NCBI RefSeq assembly: GCF_017916425.1
Contig: NZ_JAFMSX010000002.1
Location: 428,413 to 492,412 of the forward strand
DNA length: 64,000 nt
Reading direction: 5' to 3'
Source: Nocardioides sp. SYSU D00065
GTDB taxonomy: Bacteria > Actinomycetota > Actinomycetes > Propionibacteriales > Nocardioidaceae
Below, piece by piece: positions 9,104 through 18,990 of the stretch. Below the pieces are notes generated by a model. The model did not search any database, was not told the origin of the DNA, and saw only the letters and a program-made list of their open reading frames with translations. Within the stretch, counting starts at the first letter, position 1. Each line of letters starts with the position of its first letter. A program made the position numbers and the translations under genes.

Positions 9104-9940
9104 ATGGCTATCCGCAAGTACAAGCCGACCACCCCGGGCCGTCGTGGCTCGTCGGTGGCCGACTTCGTCGAGATCACCCGGACCACGCCCGAGAAGTCGC
9201 TGACGCGTCCGCTGCCCAAGAACGGTGGCCGCAACAACCAGGGCCGCATCACCACCCGGCACAAGGGTGGCGGTCACAAGCGCGCCTACCGCATCATCGA
9301 CTTCCGTCGCTACGACAAGGACGGCGTGCCGGCCAAGGTCGCTCACATCGAGTACGACCCCAACCGCACCGCCCGCATCGCGCTGCTGCACTACGCCGAC
9401 GGCGAGAAGCGCTACATCGTGGCCCCCCGCGGGCTGACGCAGGGCACCGCCGTGGAGTCCGGCCCCAACGCCGACATCAAGCCCGGCAACAACCTCCCGC
9501 TGCGCAACATCCCCGTCGGCACGACGATCCACTGTGTGGAGCTGCGTCCGGGCGGCGGCGCCAAGATCGCCCGCTCGGCCGGCAACTCCGCCCAGCTGGT
9601 CGCCCGCGAGGGCAGCCGCGCCACGCTGCGCATGCCCTCGGGCGAGATGCGTTTCGTGGACGTGCGCTGCCGCGCCACGATCGGCGAGGTCGGCAACGCC
9701 GAGCAGTCCAACATCAACTGGGGCAAGGCCGGCCGCATGCGCTGGAAGGGCGTTCGCCCGACCGTCCGCGGTGTCGTCATGAACCCGGTGGACCACCCGC
9801 ACGGTGGTGGTGAGGGCAAGACGTCCGGTGGTCGCCACCCCGTCTCCCCCTGGGGCAAGCCCGAGGGCCGCACGCGCAAGCGCAAGGCCAGCGACTCCCA
9901 GATCATCCGTCGTCGCAAGTCCGGCAAGGGTAGGAAGTAA
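9104..9940 (+). CDS. rplB: 50S ribosomal protein L2
   Basis: 278 residues, the normal length. Conserved RNA-binding and peptidyl-transferase-proximal regions are intact: [20 protein letters not shown], and the C-terminal [21 protein letters not shown] containing the functionally important His. rpsS follows after 5 nt. Confidence 0.99.
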   Translation: MAIRKYKPTTPGRRGSSVADFVEITRTTPEKSLTRPLPKNGGRNNQGRITTRHKGGGHKRAYRIIDFRRYDKDGVPAKVAHIEYDPNRTARIALLHYADGEKRYIVAPRGLTQGTAVESGPNADIKPGNNLPLRNIPVGTTIHCVELRPGGGAKIARSAGNSAQLVAREGSRATLRMPSGEMRFVDVRCRATIGEVGNAEQSNINWGKAGRMRWKGVRPTVRGVVMNPVDHPHGGGEGKTSGGRHPVSPWGKPEGRTRKRKASDSQIIRRRKSGKGRK

Positions 9941-9945
9941 CCGAC

Positions 9946-10227
9946 ATGCCTCGCAGCCTGAAGAAGGGCCCCTTCATCGACGACCACCTTCAGAAGAAGG
10001 TGGATGCCGAGAACGAGAAGGGCACCCACAACGTCATCAAGACCTGGTCGCGCCGGTCGATGATCGTGCCCGACATGATCGGTCACACCATCGCCGTGCA
10101 CGACGGTCGCAAGCACGTCCCGGTCTTCGTGACCGACTCCATGGTCGGCCACAAGCTCGGGGAGTTCGCCCCCACCCGCACCTACCGCGGGCACGTCAAG
10201 GAAGACCGGAAGGGACGCCGTCGATGA
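9946..10227 (+). CDS. rpsS: 30S ribosomal protein S19
   Basis: 93 residues. [15 protein letters not shown] and the C-terminal [16 protein letters not shown] are diagnostic. S19 works in the 30S head with S13 near the A-site tRNA. The stop overlaps the rplV ATG (ATGA). Confidence 0.99.
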   Translation: MPRSLKKGPFIDDHLQKKVDAENEKGTHNVIKTWSRRSMIVPDMIGHTIAVHDGRKHVPVFVTDSMVGHKLGEFAPTRTYRGHVKEDRKGRRR

Positions 10228-10658
10228 GCACCACCGAGCGCAGTCGCACCAGCGCGCGTCGCGCGTCGCTGCTCGGCGACCAGCCGGGCGCCTTCGCCAG
10301 CGCACGCTTCGTGCGGATCACCCCGATGAAGGCCCGCCGTGTCGTCGACATGGTCCGCGGCCTGCCGGTCGACGAGGCCCTGACCCTGCTGCAGTTCGCG
10401 CCGCAGGCTGCCTCCGAGACCGTCTACAAGGTGCTGGAGAGCGCCGTCGCCAACGCGGAGACCACCGAGGGGCTCAACCGGGCCGACCTCGTCCTCTCCG
10501 TCGCGATGGTCGACGAGGGCCCGACGATGAAGCGCTGGCGCCCCCGGGCCCAGGGCCGAGCGACCCGCATCAACAAGCGCACGAGCCACATCACCCTCGC
10601 GGTGCAGCCGGCCGACGCGCTGACCACCAAGCAGGCCAAGAACGGAAGGGGTGCCTGA
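10224..10658 (+). CDS. rplV: 50S ribosomal protein L22
   Basis: 144 residues. The N-terminal tail (about residues 1-25) is longer than in E. coli; the body has [30 protein letters not shown] and the tunnel loop [21 protein letters not shown]. It overlaps rpsS by 4 nt, and its final A is shared with the rpsC ATG (TGATG). Confidence 0.99.
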   Translation: MSTTERSRTSARRASLLGDQPGAFASARFVRITPMKARRVVDMVRGLPVDEALTLLQFAPQAASETVYKVLESAVANAETTEGLNRADLVLSVAMVDEGPTMKRWRPRAQGRATRINKRTSHITLAVQPADALTTKQAKNGRGA

Positions 10659-11491
10659 TGGGCCAGAAGATCAACCCGAACGGCTTCCGCCTGGGCATCT
10701 CCACCGACCACAAGAGCCGTTGGTACGCCGACAAGCTCTACAAGTCCTACGTCGGTGAGGACGTCGCGATCCGCAAGCTGCTCTCCAAGGGCATGGAGCG
10801 GGCCGGCATCGCCAAGGTCGAGATCGAGCGCACCCGCGACCGCGTCCGGGTGGACATCCACACCGCGCGTCCGGGCATCGTCATCGGCCGCCGCGGCGCC
10901 GAGGCCGACCGCATCCGCGGCGAGCTGGAGAAGCTCACCGGCAAGCAGGTGCAGCTCAACATCCTCGAGGTCAAGAACCCCGAGGTCGACGCGCAGCTGG
11001 TCGCCCAGGGCGTCGCCGAGCAGCTCTCGGGCCGTGTGCAGTTCCGTCGCGCCATGCGCAAGGCGATGCAGACCTCGATGCGCTCGGGTGCCAAGGGCAT
11101 CCGGATCCAGTGCTCGGGTCGCCTCAACGGCGCCGAGATGTCGCGCACGGAGTTCTACCGCGAGGGCCGCGTGCCCCTGCACACGCTCCGCGCCGACATC
11201 GACTACGGCTTCTACGAGGCCCGCACGACCTTCGGCCGCATCGGCGTGAAGGTCTGGATCTACAAGGGCGAGGTCGCCGGCACCCGTGCCGAGCGCCAGG
11301 CCCAGCAGGCCGCCCGCGCCGGTGCTCCCGGTCGCGGCGGACGTCCCAACACCCGTGGCGGCGACCGTCCGAGCCGTGGCTCGCGCGGGGACCGCGGTGG
11401 CCGTGCCGGCGACGCGCCGGCCGTGACCGAGGCTCCCGCCGGTGGCGACACCGCGCTGGCCGCCACCCCGGCCGAGACCCAGGAGGGCTGA
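10658..11491 (+). CDS. rpsC: 30S ribosomal protein S3
   Basis: 277 residues. KH domain with [20 protein letters not shown], then IQFRRA-like [15 protein letters not shown] and the C-terminal domain. The last ~60 residues are a low-complexity Gly/Arg/Ala tail ([20 protein letters not shown]), as in many actinobacteria. S3 forms the mRNA entry tunnel. rplP follows after 4 nt with a GGAGG site inside the rpsC end. Confidence 0.99.
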   Translation: MGQKINPNGFRLGISTDHKSRWYADKLYKSYVGEDVAIRKLLSKGMERAGIAKVEIERTRDRVRVDIHTARPGIVIGRRGAEADRIRGELEKLTGKQVQLNILEVKNPEVDAQLVAQGVAEQLSGRVQFRRAMRKAMQTSMRSGAKGIRIQCSGRLNGAEMSRTEFYREGRVPLHTLRADIDYGFYEARTTFGRIGVKVWIYKGEVAGTRAERQAQQAARAGAPGRGGRPNTRGGDRPSRGSRGDRGGRAGDAPAVTEAPAGGDTALAATPAETQEG

Positions 11492-11495
11492 GCTC

Positions 11496-11915
11496 ATGTT
11501 GATGCCCCGTCGCGTCAAGCACCGCAAGCAGCACCACCCCAAGCGCCGTGGCGCTGCCAAGGGTGGCACGTCGCTGGCCTTCGGTGACTTCGGCATCCAG
11601 GCGGTCGAGGGTCACTACGTGACCAACCGGCAGATCGAGTCGGCTCGTATCGCCATGACCCGTCACATCAAGCGTGGCGGCAAGGTCTGGATCAACATCT
11701 ACCCGGACCGTCCGCTGACCAAGAAGCCCGCCGAGACCCGCATGGGCTCGGGCAAGGGCTCCCCCGAGTGGTGGGTGGCCAACGTCAAGCCCGGCCGCGT
11801 CATGTTCGAACTCTCCGGCGTCGACGAGGTGACTGCTCGTGAGGCCATGCGCCGCGCGATGCACAAGCTTCCGATGAAGTGCCGGTTCATCTCCCGTGAG
11901 GCCGGTGAATTCTGA
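11496..11915 (+). CDS. rplP: 50S ribosomal protein L16
   Basis: 139 residues. Start at [14 protein letters not shown] with AGGAGG upstream; the frame is open earlier but not coding. Conserved GRGT-equivalent [28 protein letters not shown] and [19 protein letters not shown] are seen. L16 binds near the A-site and peptidyl-transferase centre. Stop and rpmC ATG overlap by one base. Confidence 0.99.
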   Translation: MLMPRRVKHRKQHHPKRRGAAKGGTSLAFGDFGIQAVEGHYVTNRQIESARIAMTRHIKRGGKVWINIYPDRPLTKKPAETRMGSGKGSPEWWVANVKPGRVMFELSGVDEVTAREAMRRAMHKLPMKCRFISREAGEF

Positions 11916-12157
11916 TGGCTACCAAGCTGAACGCCCACGAGCTCGACGAGCTCAGCGCCACCGACCTGGAGGCGAAGCTCCGCGAGGCCAAGGAGGAGCT
12001 GTTCAACCTCCGGTTCCAGGCCGCGACCGGCCAGCTGGAGAGCCACGGCCGGCTGCGCGTGGTCAAGAAGGACATCGCCCGCATCTACACCGTGGTGCGC
12101 GAGCGCGAGCTCGGCATCCGCACCACGCCGGGCACCAACGAAGAGGCGAAGGCATGA
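11915..12157 (+). CDS. rpmC: 50S ribosomal protein L29
   Basis: 80 residues. Two-helix L29 with [30 protein letters not shown] and [13 protein letters not shown]. It sits next to L23 at the tunnel exit. Stop overlaps the rpsQ ATG (ATGA). Confidence 0.99.
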   Translation: MATKLNAHELDELSATDLEAKLREAKEELFNLRFQAATGQLESHGRLRVVKKDIARIYTVVRERELGIRTTPGTNEEAKA

Positions 12158-12438
12158 GCGAGAACACTGCGACCCAGACGACTGACGAGCGCAACCAGCG
12201 CAAGGTCCGCGAGGGCCTCGTCGTGAGCGACAAGATGGACAAGACCATCGTCGTCGCTGTCGAGGACCGCGTGAAGCACGCCCTCTACGGCAAGGTCTTG
12301 CGCAAGACGTCGCGCCTGAAGGCTCACGACGAGACCAACCAGTGCGGCATCGGTGACCGGGTCCTGATCATGGAGACCCGCCCGCTGTCCGCCACCAAGC
12401 GCTGGCGCCTGATCGAGGTCCTCGAGAAGGCCAAGTGA
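12154..12438 (+). CDS. rpsQ: 30S ribosomal protein S17
   Basis: 94 residues. OB-fold pattern [36 protein letters not shown] and [20 protein letters not shown]. Primary 16S rRNA binder. Last gene before a 121-bp gap with two hairpins that separates the S10 part from the spc part. Confidence 0.99.
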   Translation: MSENTATQTTDERNQRKVREGLVVSDKMDKTIVVAVEDRVKHALYGKVLRKTSRLKAHDETNQCGIGDRVLIMETRPLSATKRWRLIEVLEKAK

Positions 12439-12444
12439 GTCGTC

Positions 12445-12530
12445 GGTGAGGTGAGCGCAGCTCGCCCCACCCGATTCCCCAGCACAGAACCCCACCAGTT
12501 CGGCCAGGCTCGCACTCCCGTGAGGGTGTG
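12445..12530 (+). promoter_or_regulatory. Two stem-loops in the rpsQ-rplN gap (leader or attenuator of the spc part)
   Basis: Stem 1: 12445-12456 pairs with 12460-12471 around a 3-nt loop (12-bp stem, one mismatch and one G-T). Stem 2: CACTCCC at 12513-12519 pairs with GGGTGTG at 12524-12530 around GTGA, with one mismatch. Neither is followed by a T-run, so they look more like leader structures than a simple terminator. The ribosome site AGGAG of rplN lies just downstream. Confidence 0.6.
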
Positions 12531-12559
12531 AGAACCAGCTCGACAACCAGGAGAAACCA

Positions 12560-12928
12560 ATGATCCAGCAGGAGTCGCGACTCAAGGTCGCCGACAACAC
12601 CGGTGCGAAGGAGATCCTCTGCATCCGTGTTCTCGGTGGCTCTGGCCGTCGCTACGCCGGCATCGGTGACGTCATCGTCGCCACCGTCAAGGACGCGATC
12701 CCCGGTGGCAACGTCAAGAAGGGCGACGTCGTCAAGGCCGTGGTCGTGCGCACCGTCAAGGAGCGTCGCCGCGCCGACGGTTCCTACATCCGCTTCGACG
12801 AGAACGCCGCCGTCATCCTCAAGAACGACGGCGAGCCCCGTGGCACGCGCATCTTCGGGCCTGTCGGCCGCGAGCTGCGCGAGAAGCGCTTCATGAAGAT
12901 CATCTCGCTCGCCCCGGAGGTGTTGTGA
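12560..12928 (+). CDS. rplN: 50S ribosomal protein L14
   Basis: 122 residues. [50 protein letters not shown] and [22 protein letters not shown] are all canonical. L14 lies at the subunit interface and contacts L19 and IF6/RsfS-type factors. First gene of the spc part; rplX follows after 3 nt. Confidence 0.99.
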   Translation: MIQQESRLKVADNTGAKEILCIRVLGGSGRRYAGIGDVIVATVKDAIPGGNVKKGDVVKAVVVRTVKERRRADGSYIRFDENAAVILKNDGEPRGTRIFGPVGRELREKRFMKIISLAPEVL

Positions 12929-12931
12929 GAG

Positions 12932-13285
12932 ATGGGTAAGCACATGAACATCAAGAAGGGCGACACCGTCAAGGTGATCGCCGGCAAGGACAAGGGTGCC
13001 CAGGGCAAGGTCATCTCGGTGCTCCGCGAGGAGGACCGGGTGGTCGTCGAGGGCGTCAACCTCGTCAAGCGCCACACCAAGTCCGTGCAGCAGACCAACA
13101 CGACCGGCGGGATCATCACCCGCGAGGCGCCCATCCACGTCTCCAACGTGATGCTCGTCGAGGGTGACGACGTCACCCGCGTCGGGTTCCGCCGCGACGA
13201 GGTGACCAAGCGCCGCCCGGACGGCTCGACCTACAGCGCCAGCCGCTCGGTCCGCGTGTCCCGCACCACCGGCAAGGAGATCTGA
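12932..13285 (+). CDS. rplX: 50S ribosomal protein L24
   Basis: 117 residues. KOW motif in [24 protein letters not shown], then VNLVKRHTK and [15 protein letters not shown]. The chosen ATG has GGAGG about 11 nt upstream; an alternative ATG four codons later also fits the family. L24 initiates 50S assembly. Confidence 0.98.
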   Translation: MGKHMNIKKGDTVKVIAGKDKGAQGKVISVLREEDRVVVEGVNLVKRHTKSVQQTNTTGGIITREAPIHVSNVMLVEGDDVTRVGFRRDEVTKRRPDGSTYSASRSVRVSRTTGKEI

Positions 13286-13286
13286 G

Positions 13287-13853
13287 ATGGCCGAGACCAC
13301 CCAGACCGAGATCCCGCGTCTCAAGGCTCGCTACCGCGAGGAGATCGTCCCCGCGCTGCGCTCCGAGTTCGACATCGCCAACATCATGCAGGTCCCCGGC
13401 CTGACCAAGATCGTGGTCAACATGGGTGTCGGCGAGGCGGCTCGTGACTCCAAGCTGATCGAGGGCGCGATCCGCGACCTCACCGCGATCACCGGCCAGA
13501 AGCCGGCCGTGACCAAGGCCCGCAAGTCCATCGCGCAGTTCAAGCTGCGCGAGGGCATGCCGATCGGTGCGCACGTCACGCTGCGTGGCGACCGCATGTG
13601 GGAGTTCCTGGACCGCCTGCTCTCGCTGGCACTGCCCCGCATCCGTGACTTCCGCGGCCTCTCGCCCAAGCAGTTCGACGGCCGCGGCAACTACACCTTC
13701 GGTCTCACCGAGCAGGTCATGTTCCACGAGATCAACCAGGACAGGATCGACCGGTCCCGCGGCATGGACATCACCGTCGTGACCACCGCCACCAACGACG
13801 ACGAGGGCCGCGCGCTGCTGAAGCAGCTCGGGTTCCCGTTCAAGGAGAACTGA
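13287..13853 (+). CDS. rplE: 50S ribosomal protein L5
   Basis: 188 residues. [53 protein letters not shown] and [18 protein letters not shown] are canonical. L5 binds 5S rRNA. The 3' end (CAAGGAGAACTGA) is repeated 57 bp downstream and may serve as ribosome site for a mini-ORF. Confidence 0.99.
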   Translation: MAETTQTEIPRLKARYREEIVPALRSEFDIANIMQVPGLTKIVVNMGVGEAARDSKLIEGAIRDLTAITGQKPAVTKARKSIAQFKLREGMPIGAHVTLRGDRMWEFLDRLLSLALPRIRDFRGLSPKQFDGRGNYTFGLTEQVMFHEINQDRIDRSRGMDITVVTTATNDDEGRALLKQLGFPFKEN

Positions 13854-13856
13854 GCG

Positions 13857-13910
13857 ATGACGAAGTCGAGCTCGTTCGAGCTGAACGTCCAGCACTGCAA
13901 GGAGAACTGA
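13857..13910 (+). CDS. Possible 17-residue mini-ORF between rplE and rpsN
   Basis: ATG 3 nt after the rplE stop, reading [17 protein letters not shown] then TGA. AAGGAG at the end of rplE lies 9 nt upstream as a ribosome site. Its last three codons and stop repeat the end of L5 exactly (13-bp direct repeat, 13841-13853 and 13898-13910), and the second copy supplies the AAGGAG of rpsN. It may be a translational-coupling peptide or just a duplication that restores spacing. No homology is recognised. Confidence 0.3.
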   Translation: MTKSSSFELNVQHCKEN

Positions 13911-13911
13911 C

Positions 13912-14097
13912 ATGGCGAAGACTTCGCTCAAGGTCAAGGCCGCTCGCAAGCCCAAGTTCGCTGTCCGCGGCTACACCCGCTGCCAGCGCTGCGGCCGCCC
14001 GAAGGCCGTCTACCGCAAGTTCGGCCTGTGCCGCATCTGCCTGCGGGAGATGGCCCACCGCGGTGAGCTCCCCGGCGTCACCAAGTCCTCTTGGTGA
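13912..14097 (+). CDS. rpsN: 30S ribosomal protein S14, zinc-binding (type Z)
   Basis: 61 residues. The short zinc form, with CQRCGRP and CRICLREMA giving four Cys ligands and ending GVTKSSW. Actinobacteria often carry a second, zinc-free S14 elsewhere under Zur control; none is in this window. An 86-bp gap to rpsH follows. Confidence 0.98.
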   Translation: MAKTSLKVKAARKPKFAVRGYTRCQRCGRPKAVYRKFGLCRICLREMAHRGELPGVTKSSW

Positions 14098-14183
14098 GCA
14101 CGGTCCTCCTCGTAACCACCTCAACACGTTGAAGGTCGACCGGCCGCGAGCCGCTCGAAACCACGACGAGAAAGAACCACATC

Positions 14184-14603
14184 ATGACGATGACTGACCC
14201 GATCGCAGACATGCTCACGCGTCTGCGCAACGCCAACCAGGCGTACCACGACGTGGTGTCGATGCCCTACAGCAAGATGAAGGCCGGCCTCGCGGAGATC
14301 CTCAAGCAGGAGGGCTACATCACCTCCTACGACGTCGCCGACAACGTGACCGCCGAGGGCGAGCCCGCCGTCGGCAAGACGCTGACCGTGACCCTCAAGT
14401 ACGGCCGCAACCGTGAGCGCTCGATCGCCGGCGTGCGCCGCATCAGCAAGCCCGGTCTGCGCGTGTACGCCAAGAGCACGAACCTGCCCCGGGTCCTCGG
14501 TGGACTCGGCGTCGCGATCATCTCGACGTCGCAGGGCCTGCTGACCGACCGCCAGGCGAACCAGAAGGGCGTGGGCGGCGAAGTCCTCGCCTACGTCTGG
14601 TGA
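14184..14603 (+). CDS. rpsH: 30S ribosomal protein S8
   Basis: 139 residues. [39 protein letters not shown] and the C-terminal [19 protein letters not shown]...GGEVLAYVW are conserved. Primary 16S rRNA binder and, in E. coli, the spc-operon repressor. rplF follows after 34 nt. Confidence 0.99.
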   Translation: MTMTDPIADMLTRLRNANQAYHDVVSMPYSKMKAGLAEILKQEGYITSYDVADNVTAEGEPAVGKTLTVTLKYGRNRERSIAGVRRISKPGLRVYAKSTNLPRVLGGLGVAIISTSQGLLTDRQANQKGVGGEVLAYVW

Positions 14604-14637
14604 CCCGGACCAACTGAGACCAGGAAGAGAGAGAAGC

Positions 14638-15180
14638 ATGTCGCGCATTGGCAAGCTCCCCATCGCGGTCCCGTCCGGTGTCGACGTCGCGATCGACGAG
14701 TCGCTGGTGACGGTCAAGGGCCCCAAGGGCACCCTGTCCCACACCATCGCGGCGCCGATCACGGTCGCCAAGGGCGAGGACGGTGTCCTCGAGGTGCAGC
14801 GCCCCGACGACGATCGGACCAGCCGCTCGCTGCACGGCCTGACCCGCACGCTCATCAGCAACATGGTGGTCGGCGTGACCGAGGGCTACGAGAAGAAGCT
14901 CGAGATCGTGGGCGTGGGCTACCGCGTCCTGCCCAAGGGCCCCACCCAGCTGGAGTTCCAGCTCGGGTACTCCCACCCGATCATCTTCGACGCCCCCGAG
15001 GGCATCACCTTCACCGTCGAGGGCCCGACCAAGCTCGGTGTCGTCGGCATCGACAAGCAGCTCGTCGGCGAGGTTGCGGCCAAGATCCGCAAGCTGCGCA
15101 AGCCCGAGCCCTACAAGGGCAAGGGCGTGCGCTACGCCGGCGAGCACATCCGCCGCAAGGTCGGAAAGGCCGGTAAGTGA
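14638..15180 (+). CDS. rplF: 50S ribosomal protein L6
   Basis: 180 residues. [29 protein letters not shown] and the C-terminal [20 protein letters not shown] are canonical. L6 sits near the factor-binding region. rplR begins one base after the stop. Confidence 0.99.
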   Translation: MSRIGKLPIAVPSGVDVAIDESLVTVKGPKGTLSHTIAAPITVAKGEDGVLEVQRPDDDRTSRSLHGLTRTLISNMVVGVTEGYEKKLEIVGVGYRVLPKGPTQLEFQLGYSHPIIFDAPEGITFTVEGPTKLGVVGIDKQLVGEVAAKIRKLRKPEPYKGKGVRYAGEHIRRKVGKAGK

Positions 15181-15181
15181 C

Positions 15182-15565
15182 ATGGCGATCTCGCTGTCCA
15201 ACAACAAGCACACCGCGAGCCGGGTCCGTGCCCGCCTGCGCCGCCAGGCGCGGGGCCGCAAGCGGATCAACGGCACCACCGAGCGTCCGCGCCTGGTGGT
15301 GACGCGATCGGCCAAGCACATCACGGTGCAGGTCGTCGACGACCTGGCCGGTGCCACGCTGGCCTACGCCTCGTCGATGGAGTCCGACGTCCGCACCGCG
15401 GGCGGCGACAAGACCGCGCAGGCCAAGAAGGTCGGCGAGCTGGTCGCCTCGCGCGCCAAGGCCGCAGGCATCGAGGGCGTCGTCTTCGACCGTGCCGGCA
15501 ACAAGTACCACGGTCGCATCGCGGCCCTGGCTGACGCCGCTCGTGAGGGCGGCCTCCAGTTCTGA
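15182..15565 (+). CDS. rplR: 50S ribosomal protein L18
   Basis: 127 residues. [46 protein letters not shown] and [24 protein letters not shown] are diagnostic. Binds 5S rRNA with L5. An 85-bp gap precedes rpsE. Confidence 0.99.
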   Translation: MAISLSNNKHTASRVRARLRRQARGRKRINGTTERPRLVVTRSAKHITVQVVDDLAGATLAYASSMESDVRTAGGDKTAQAKKVGELVASRAKAAGIEGVVFDRAGNKYHGRIAALADAAREGGLQF

Positions 15566-15650
15566 TCGCACGACACCCCGGAATGGCGCGCGGCAGCGTG
15601 ACGACGCAGTCGGCACGCTCGCGCCAGACAACATTGAAGGAGCAAGTCTC

Positions 15651-16274
15651 ATGAGCGGAGCCCAGCGCGGACAGCGCGGTGGCGAGCGCCAGTCTGGTGA
15701 CCGTCGCGGACGCGACAACGGTCGCCAGGCTGACAAGACCGCCTACATCGAGCGCGTCGTGGCGATCAACCGTGTCGCCAAGGTCGTGAAGGGTGGTCGT
15801 CGCTTCAGCTTCACCGCCCTCGTGATCGTCGGCGACGGTGAAGGTCTGGTCGGCGTCGGCTACGGCAAGGCGAAGGAAGTTCCCGCGGCGATCGCCAAGG
15901 GTGTCGAGGAGGCCAAGAAGCACTTCTTCAAGGTCCCGCGCATCCAGGGCACCATCCCGCACCCGGTGCAGGGCGAGAAGGCCGCAGGCGTCGTCCTGCT
16001 GCGTCCCGCCGCTCCCGGTACCGGCGTCATCGCCGGTGGCCCGGTGCGTGCGGTCCTCGAGTGCGCCGGCATCCACGACGTGCTGAGCAAGTCGCTCGGC
16101 TCGTCCAACCAGATCAACATCGTCCACGCGACCGTCGAGGCGCTGCGGATGCTGGAGGAGCCCGAGGCCGTGGCCGCTCGTCGCGGCATGCGGGTCGAGG
16201 ACGTCACTCCGGCCGCGCTCCTCAAGGCGCGTGCCGAGGGCCAGGTCGAGGTCACGGCAGGGGTGCAGCAGTAA
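15651..16274 (+). CDS. rpsE: 30S ribosomal protein S5
   Basis: 207 residues. An Arg/Gly-rich N-terminal tail (about residues 1-28) precedes the double-stranded-RNA-binding-like domain ([44 protein letters not shown]) and the C-terminal [29 protein letters not shown]. Important for decoding fidelity. Stop overlaps the rpmD ATG by one base. Confidence 0.99.
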   Translation: MSGAQRGQRGGERQSGDRRGRDNGRQADKTAYIERVVAINRVAKVVKGGRRFSFTALVIVGDGEGLVGVGYGKAKEVPAAIAKGVEEAKKHFFKVPRIQGTIPHPVQGEKAAGVVLLRPAAPGTGVIAGGPVRAVLECAGIHDVLSKSLGSSNQINIVHATVEALRMLEEPEAVAARRGMRVEDVTPAALLKARAEGQVEVTAGVQQ

Positions 16275-16456
16275 TGGCACAGCTCAAGGTCCAGCAGAAG
16301 AAGTCCACCATCGGGTGCAAGGCCAACCAGCGCGAGACCATGCGCTCGCTCGGCCTCAAGCGCATCGGTGACGTGGTCGTCAAGGAGGACCGCCCGGAGA
16401 TCCGCGGCATGGTCCAGACCGTCCGTCACCTGGTGACGGTCGAGGAGGTGGAGTGA
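16274..16456 (+). CDS. rpmD: 50S ribosomal protein L30
   Basis: 60 residues. [30 protein letters not shown] and [16 protein letters not shown] match the short bacterial L30. Only one base separates its stop from the rplO ATG. Confidence 0.99.
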   Translation: MAQLKVQQKKSTIGCKANQRETMRSLGLKRIGDVVVKEDRPEIRGMVQTVRHLVTVEEVE

Positions 16457-16457
16457 C

Positions 16458-16898
16458 ATGACGCTCAAGCTGCACCACTTGCGTCCCGCTCCGGGCGCCA
16501 AGACCGCCAAGACCCGCGTGGGTCGCGGTGAGGGCTCGAAGGGTAAGACCTCCGGGCGCGGCACCAAGGGCACCAAGGCGCGCTACCAGGTCCCGGTCGC
16601 CTTCGAGGGTGGCCAGATGCCGATCCACATGCGCCTGCCCAAGCTGAAGGGCTTCAAGAACCCCTTCCGCGTGGAGTTCCAGGTCGTCAACCTCGACCGC
16701 CTCGGGGAGCTCTTCCCCGACGGCGGCCAGGTGACCGTCGCCGACCTGGTGGCCAAGGGCGCGGTCCGCAAGGGCCAGCCCGTCAAGGTCCTGGGCCAGG
16801 GCGACCTGTCGGTCGCCGTCCAGGTCAGCGCCGACGCGTTCTCGAGCTCCGCCAAGGAGAAGATCGAGGCCGCGGGCGGTACTGCGACCGTGGCCTGA
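16458..16898 (+). CDS. rplO: 50S ribosomal protein L15
   Basis: 146 residues. [34 protein letters not shown] and [18 protein letters not shown] are canonical. Late 50S assembly protein. Last gene of the spc part; a strong terminator hairpin starts 25 nt after its stop. Confidence 0.99.
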   Translation: MTLKLHHLRPAPGAKTAKTRVGRGEGSKGKTSGRGTKGTKARYQVPVAFEGGQMPIHMRLPKLKGFKNPFRVEFQVVNLDRLGELFPDGGQVTVADLVAKGAVRKGQPVKVLGQGDLSVAVQVSADAFSSSAKEKIEAAGGTATVA

Positions 16899-16922
16899 GG
16901 CCACCATCTCGCACATCCGGTG

Positions 16923-16961
16923 AAGGCCTGGCCGCACAGTGGGAACTGTCGGCCGGGCCTT
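16923..16961 (+). terminator. Terminator-type hairpin after rplO
   Basis: AAGGCCTGGCCG (16923-16934) pairs with CGGCCGGGCCTT (16950-16961), with one G-T. The loop folds further as ACAGT/ACTGT (16936-16940 with 16945-16949) around GGGA. The following sequence is C/T-rich. It would end or attenuate the rplO transcript before secY. Confidence 0.8.
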
Positions 16962-17011
16962 CGTCGTTCTCCCCTTGACTGTGGGGGAGAAGCGGGGCGA
17001 ACCCCGACTGT

Positions 17012-17017
17012 TAGGCT
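17012..17017 (+). promoter_or_regulatory. Candidate -10 (TAGGCT) for the secY operon
   Basis: TAGGCT fits the actinobacterial TAnnnT -10 consensus and lies 84 nt before the secY GTG, downstream of the terminator hairpin. No good -35 lies at 17-18 nt; a TTGACT at 16975-16980 is too distant. Confidence 0.4.
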
Positions 17018-17101
17018 GCCCCGGGCCCCACGCCGCACGACGGTGGGGGTTTCTCGTCCGCCCGCCGATCTCGGTCGGGCACCCATACGAAAGAGGAACC
17101 A

Positions 17102-18397
17102 GTGCTAGGCGCGTTCGCCAACGCTTTCCGGACGCCGGACCTGCGGCGCAAGCTGCTGTTCGTGCTGCTGATCGTCACGATCTTCCGGCTCGGCTCTCAG
17201 GTGCCCACCCCGGGTGTCCACGTGGCCAACGTCCAGGCCTGCATCAGCCAGCTCGAGGAGGGCGGGCTCTACAGCCTGATCAACCTCTTCTCGGGTGGTG
17301 CGCTGCTGCAGCTCACCATCTTCGCGCTGGGGATCATGCCGTACATCACGGCCTCCATCATCCTGCAGCTGCTCGTCGTGGTGATCCCACGGCTCGAAGC
17401 GCTGAAGAAGGAGGGGCAGGCCGGCCAGTCGAAGATCACCCAGTACACCCGCTACCTGACGCTGGGCCTGGCCGTCCTGCAGGCGACCGGCATCGTGGCG
17501 CTCGCGCGCAACGGCGCCCTGCTCCAGGGCTGCACGCGCGACCTGCTGCACGACGACGGCACCGGGACGTTCCTGGTCATGGTCGTCACCATGACGGCGG
17601 GCACCGCGGTCATCATGTGGCTCGGTGAGCTCATCACCGACCGCGGCATCGGCAACGGCATGTCGATCCTGATCTTCACCCAGGTCGTCGCCACGTTCCC
17701 GGCCTCCCTGTGGAGCGTGCAGACCTCCCAGGGCTGGGTGACCTTCTCCATCGTGATGGTGATCGGCCTGATCCTGGTCGCGGCCGTCATCTTCATCGAG
17801 CAGGCCCAGCGCCGCATCCCCGTGCAGTACGCCCGCCGGATGGTCGGGCGCAAGATGTTCGGCGGCAACTCGACCTACATCCCGCTCAAGGTCAACCAGG
17901 CCGGCATCATCCCGGTCATCTTCGCCTCGTCGCTGCTCTACCTGCCGGCGATGGCGGTGCAGTTCAACCCCGAGAGCCAGAACCCGGTGCTCGACTTCAT
18001 CGGGACCTACTTCGTCAACGGCGACCACCCGCTCTACATGGCGACGTACTTCGCGCTCATCATCTTCTTCACGTACTTCTACGTCTCGATCACCTTCAAC
18101 CCTGTCGAGGTGGCGGACAACATGAAGAAGTACGGCGGCTTCATCCCCGGGATCCGGGCGGGCAAGCCGACCGAGGACTACCTGTCCTACGTCCTGTCCC
18201 GCATCACGTTCCCTGGAGCCCTCTACCTCGGCCTGATCTCGTTGGTCCCGCTCGTCGCCTTCGCGATGATCCAGGCCAACCAGAACTTCCCGTTCGGCGG
18301 CACGTCCATCCTCATCATGGTCGGCGTCGCGCTCGACACCGTGAAGCAGATCGAGAGCCAGCTCCAGCAGCGCAACTACGAAGGATTCCTGAAGTAG
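17102..18397 (+). CDS. secY: Sec translocon channel subunit SecY
   Basis: 431 residues, about ten membrane spans. LLFVLLIVTIFRLGSQVPTPGV (TM1), SGGALLQLTIFALGIMPYITASII, the cytoplasmic loop QRRIPVQYARRMVGRKMFGG and PGIRAGKPTEDYL are diagnostic. GTG start. It forms the protein-conducting channel with SecE/SecG. adk starts directly after its TAG stop. Confidence 0.99.
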   Translation: MLGAFANAFRTPDLRRKLLFVLLIVTIFRLGSQVPTPGVHVANVQACISQLEEGGLYSLINLFSGGALLQLTIFALGIMPYITASIILQLLVVVIPRLEALKKEGQAGQSKITQYTRYLTLGLAVLQATGIVALARNGALLQGCTRDLLHDDGTGTFLVMVVTMTAGTAVIMWLGELITDRGIGNGMSILIFTQVVATFPASLWSVQTSQGWVTFSIVMVIGLILVAAVIFIEQAQRRIPVQYARRMVGRKMFGGNSTYIPLKVNQAGIIPVIFASSLLYLPAMAVQFNPESQNPVLDFIGTYFVNGDHPLYMATYFALIIFFTYFYVSITFNPVEVADNMKKYGGFIPGIRAGKPTEDYLSYVLSRITFPGALYLGLISLVPLVAFAMIQANQNFPFGGTSILIMVGVALDTVKQIESQLQQRNYEGFLK

Positions 18398-18973
18398 ATG
18401 AGACTGATCCTCATGGGCCCGCCGGGTGCGGGCAAGGGCACGCAGGCCTCGGTCGTGGCCGACCACTTCGGCGTCCCGGCGATCTCGACCGGCGACATCT
18501 TCCGGGCCAACGTCTCCGAGGGCACCCCCCTCGGTGTCGAGGCCAAGCGCTACATGGACGCCGGCGAGTACGTCCCGGACGAGGTCACCAACCAGATGGT
18601 GCGCAACCGCATCGACGAGCCGGACGCCGAGCCGGGCTTCCTGCTCGACGGCTATCCGCGCACCCTGGCCCAGGTCACCGAGCTCGACGGGATGATCGCC
18701 TTCACGGGTCACCGCCTCGACGCCGTGGTCGTGCTGACGGTCGACCCCGAGGAGCTCGTGCAGCGTCTGCTCCACCGCGCGCAGACCGACGGCCGCGCCG
18801 ACGACACCGAGGACGTCATCCGGCGCCGGCAGGAGGTCTACGCCGAGCAGACCGAGCCGCTCATCGAGGTCTACCGCGACCGGGGCATCCTCATCGAGGT
18901 CGACGGGATGGGCGAGGTCGACGACGTGACCAAGCGCATCTTCGCCGCCCTCGACGTGGTCCCGCAGAGCTGA
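18398..18973 (+). CDS. adk: Adenylate kinase
   Basis: 191 residues. P-loop GPPGAGKGTQA, AMP-binding STGDIFRANV and LLDGYPRTLAQ are present. The LID is short (RLLHRAQTDGRADDTEDVIRRR), as usual in actinobacteria, with no zinc-binding Cys. Interconverts ATP + AMP and 2 ADP. Downstream of secY and 17 nt before map, the classical order. Confidence 0.99.
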   Translation: MRLILMGPPGAGKGTQASVVADHFGVPAISTGDIFRANVSEGTPLGVEAKRYMDAGEYVPDEVTNQMVRNRIDEPDAEPGFLLDGYPRTLAQVTELDGMIAFTGHRLDAVVVLTVDPEELVQRLLHRAQTDGRADDTEDVIRRRQEVYAEQTEPLIEVYRDRGILIEVDGMGEVDDVTKRIFAALDVVPQS

Positions 18974-18990
18974 CCCGCGCGAGCCGGCGC

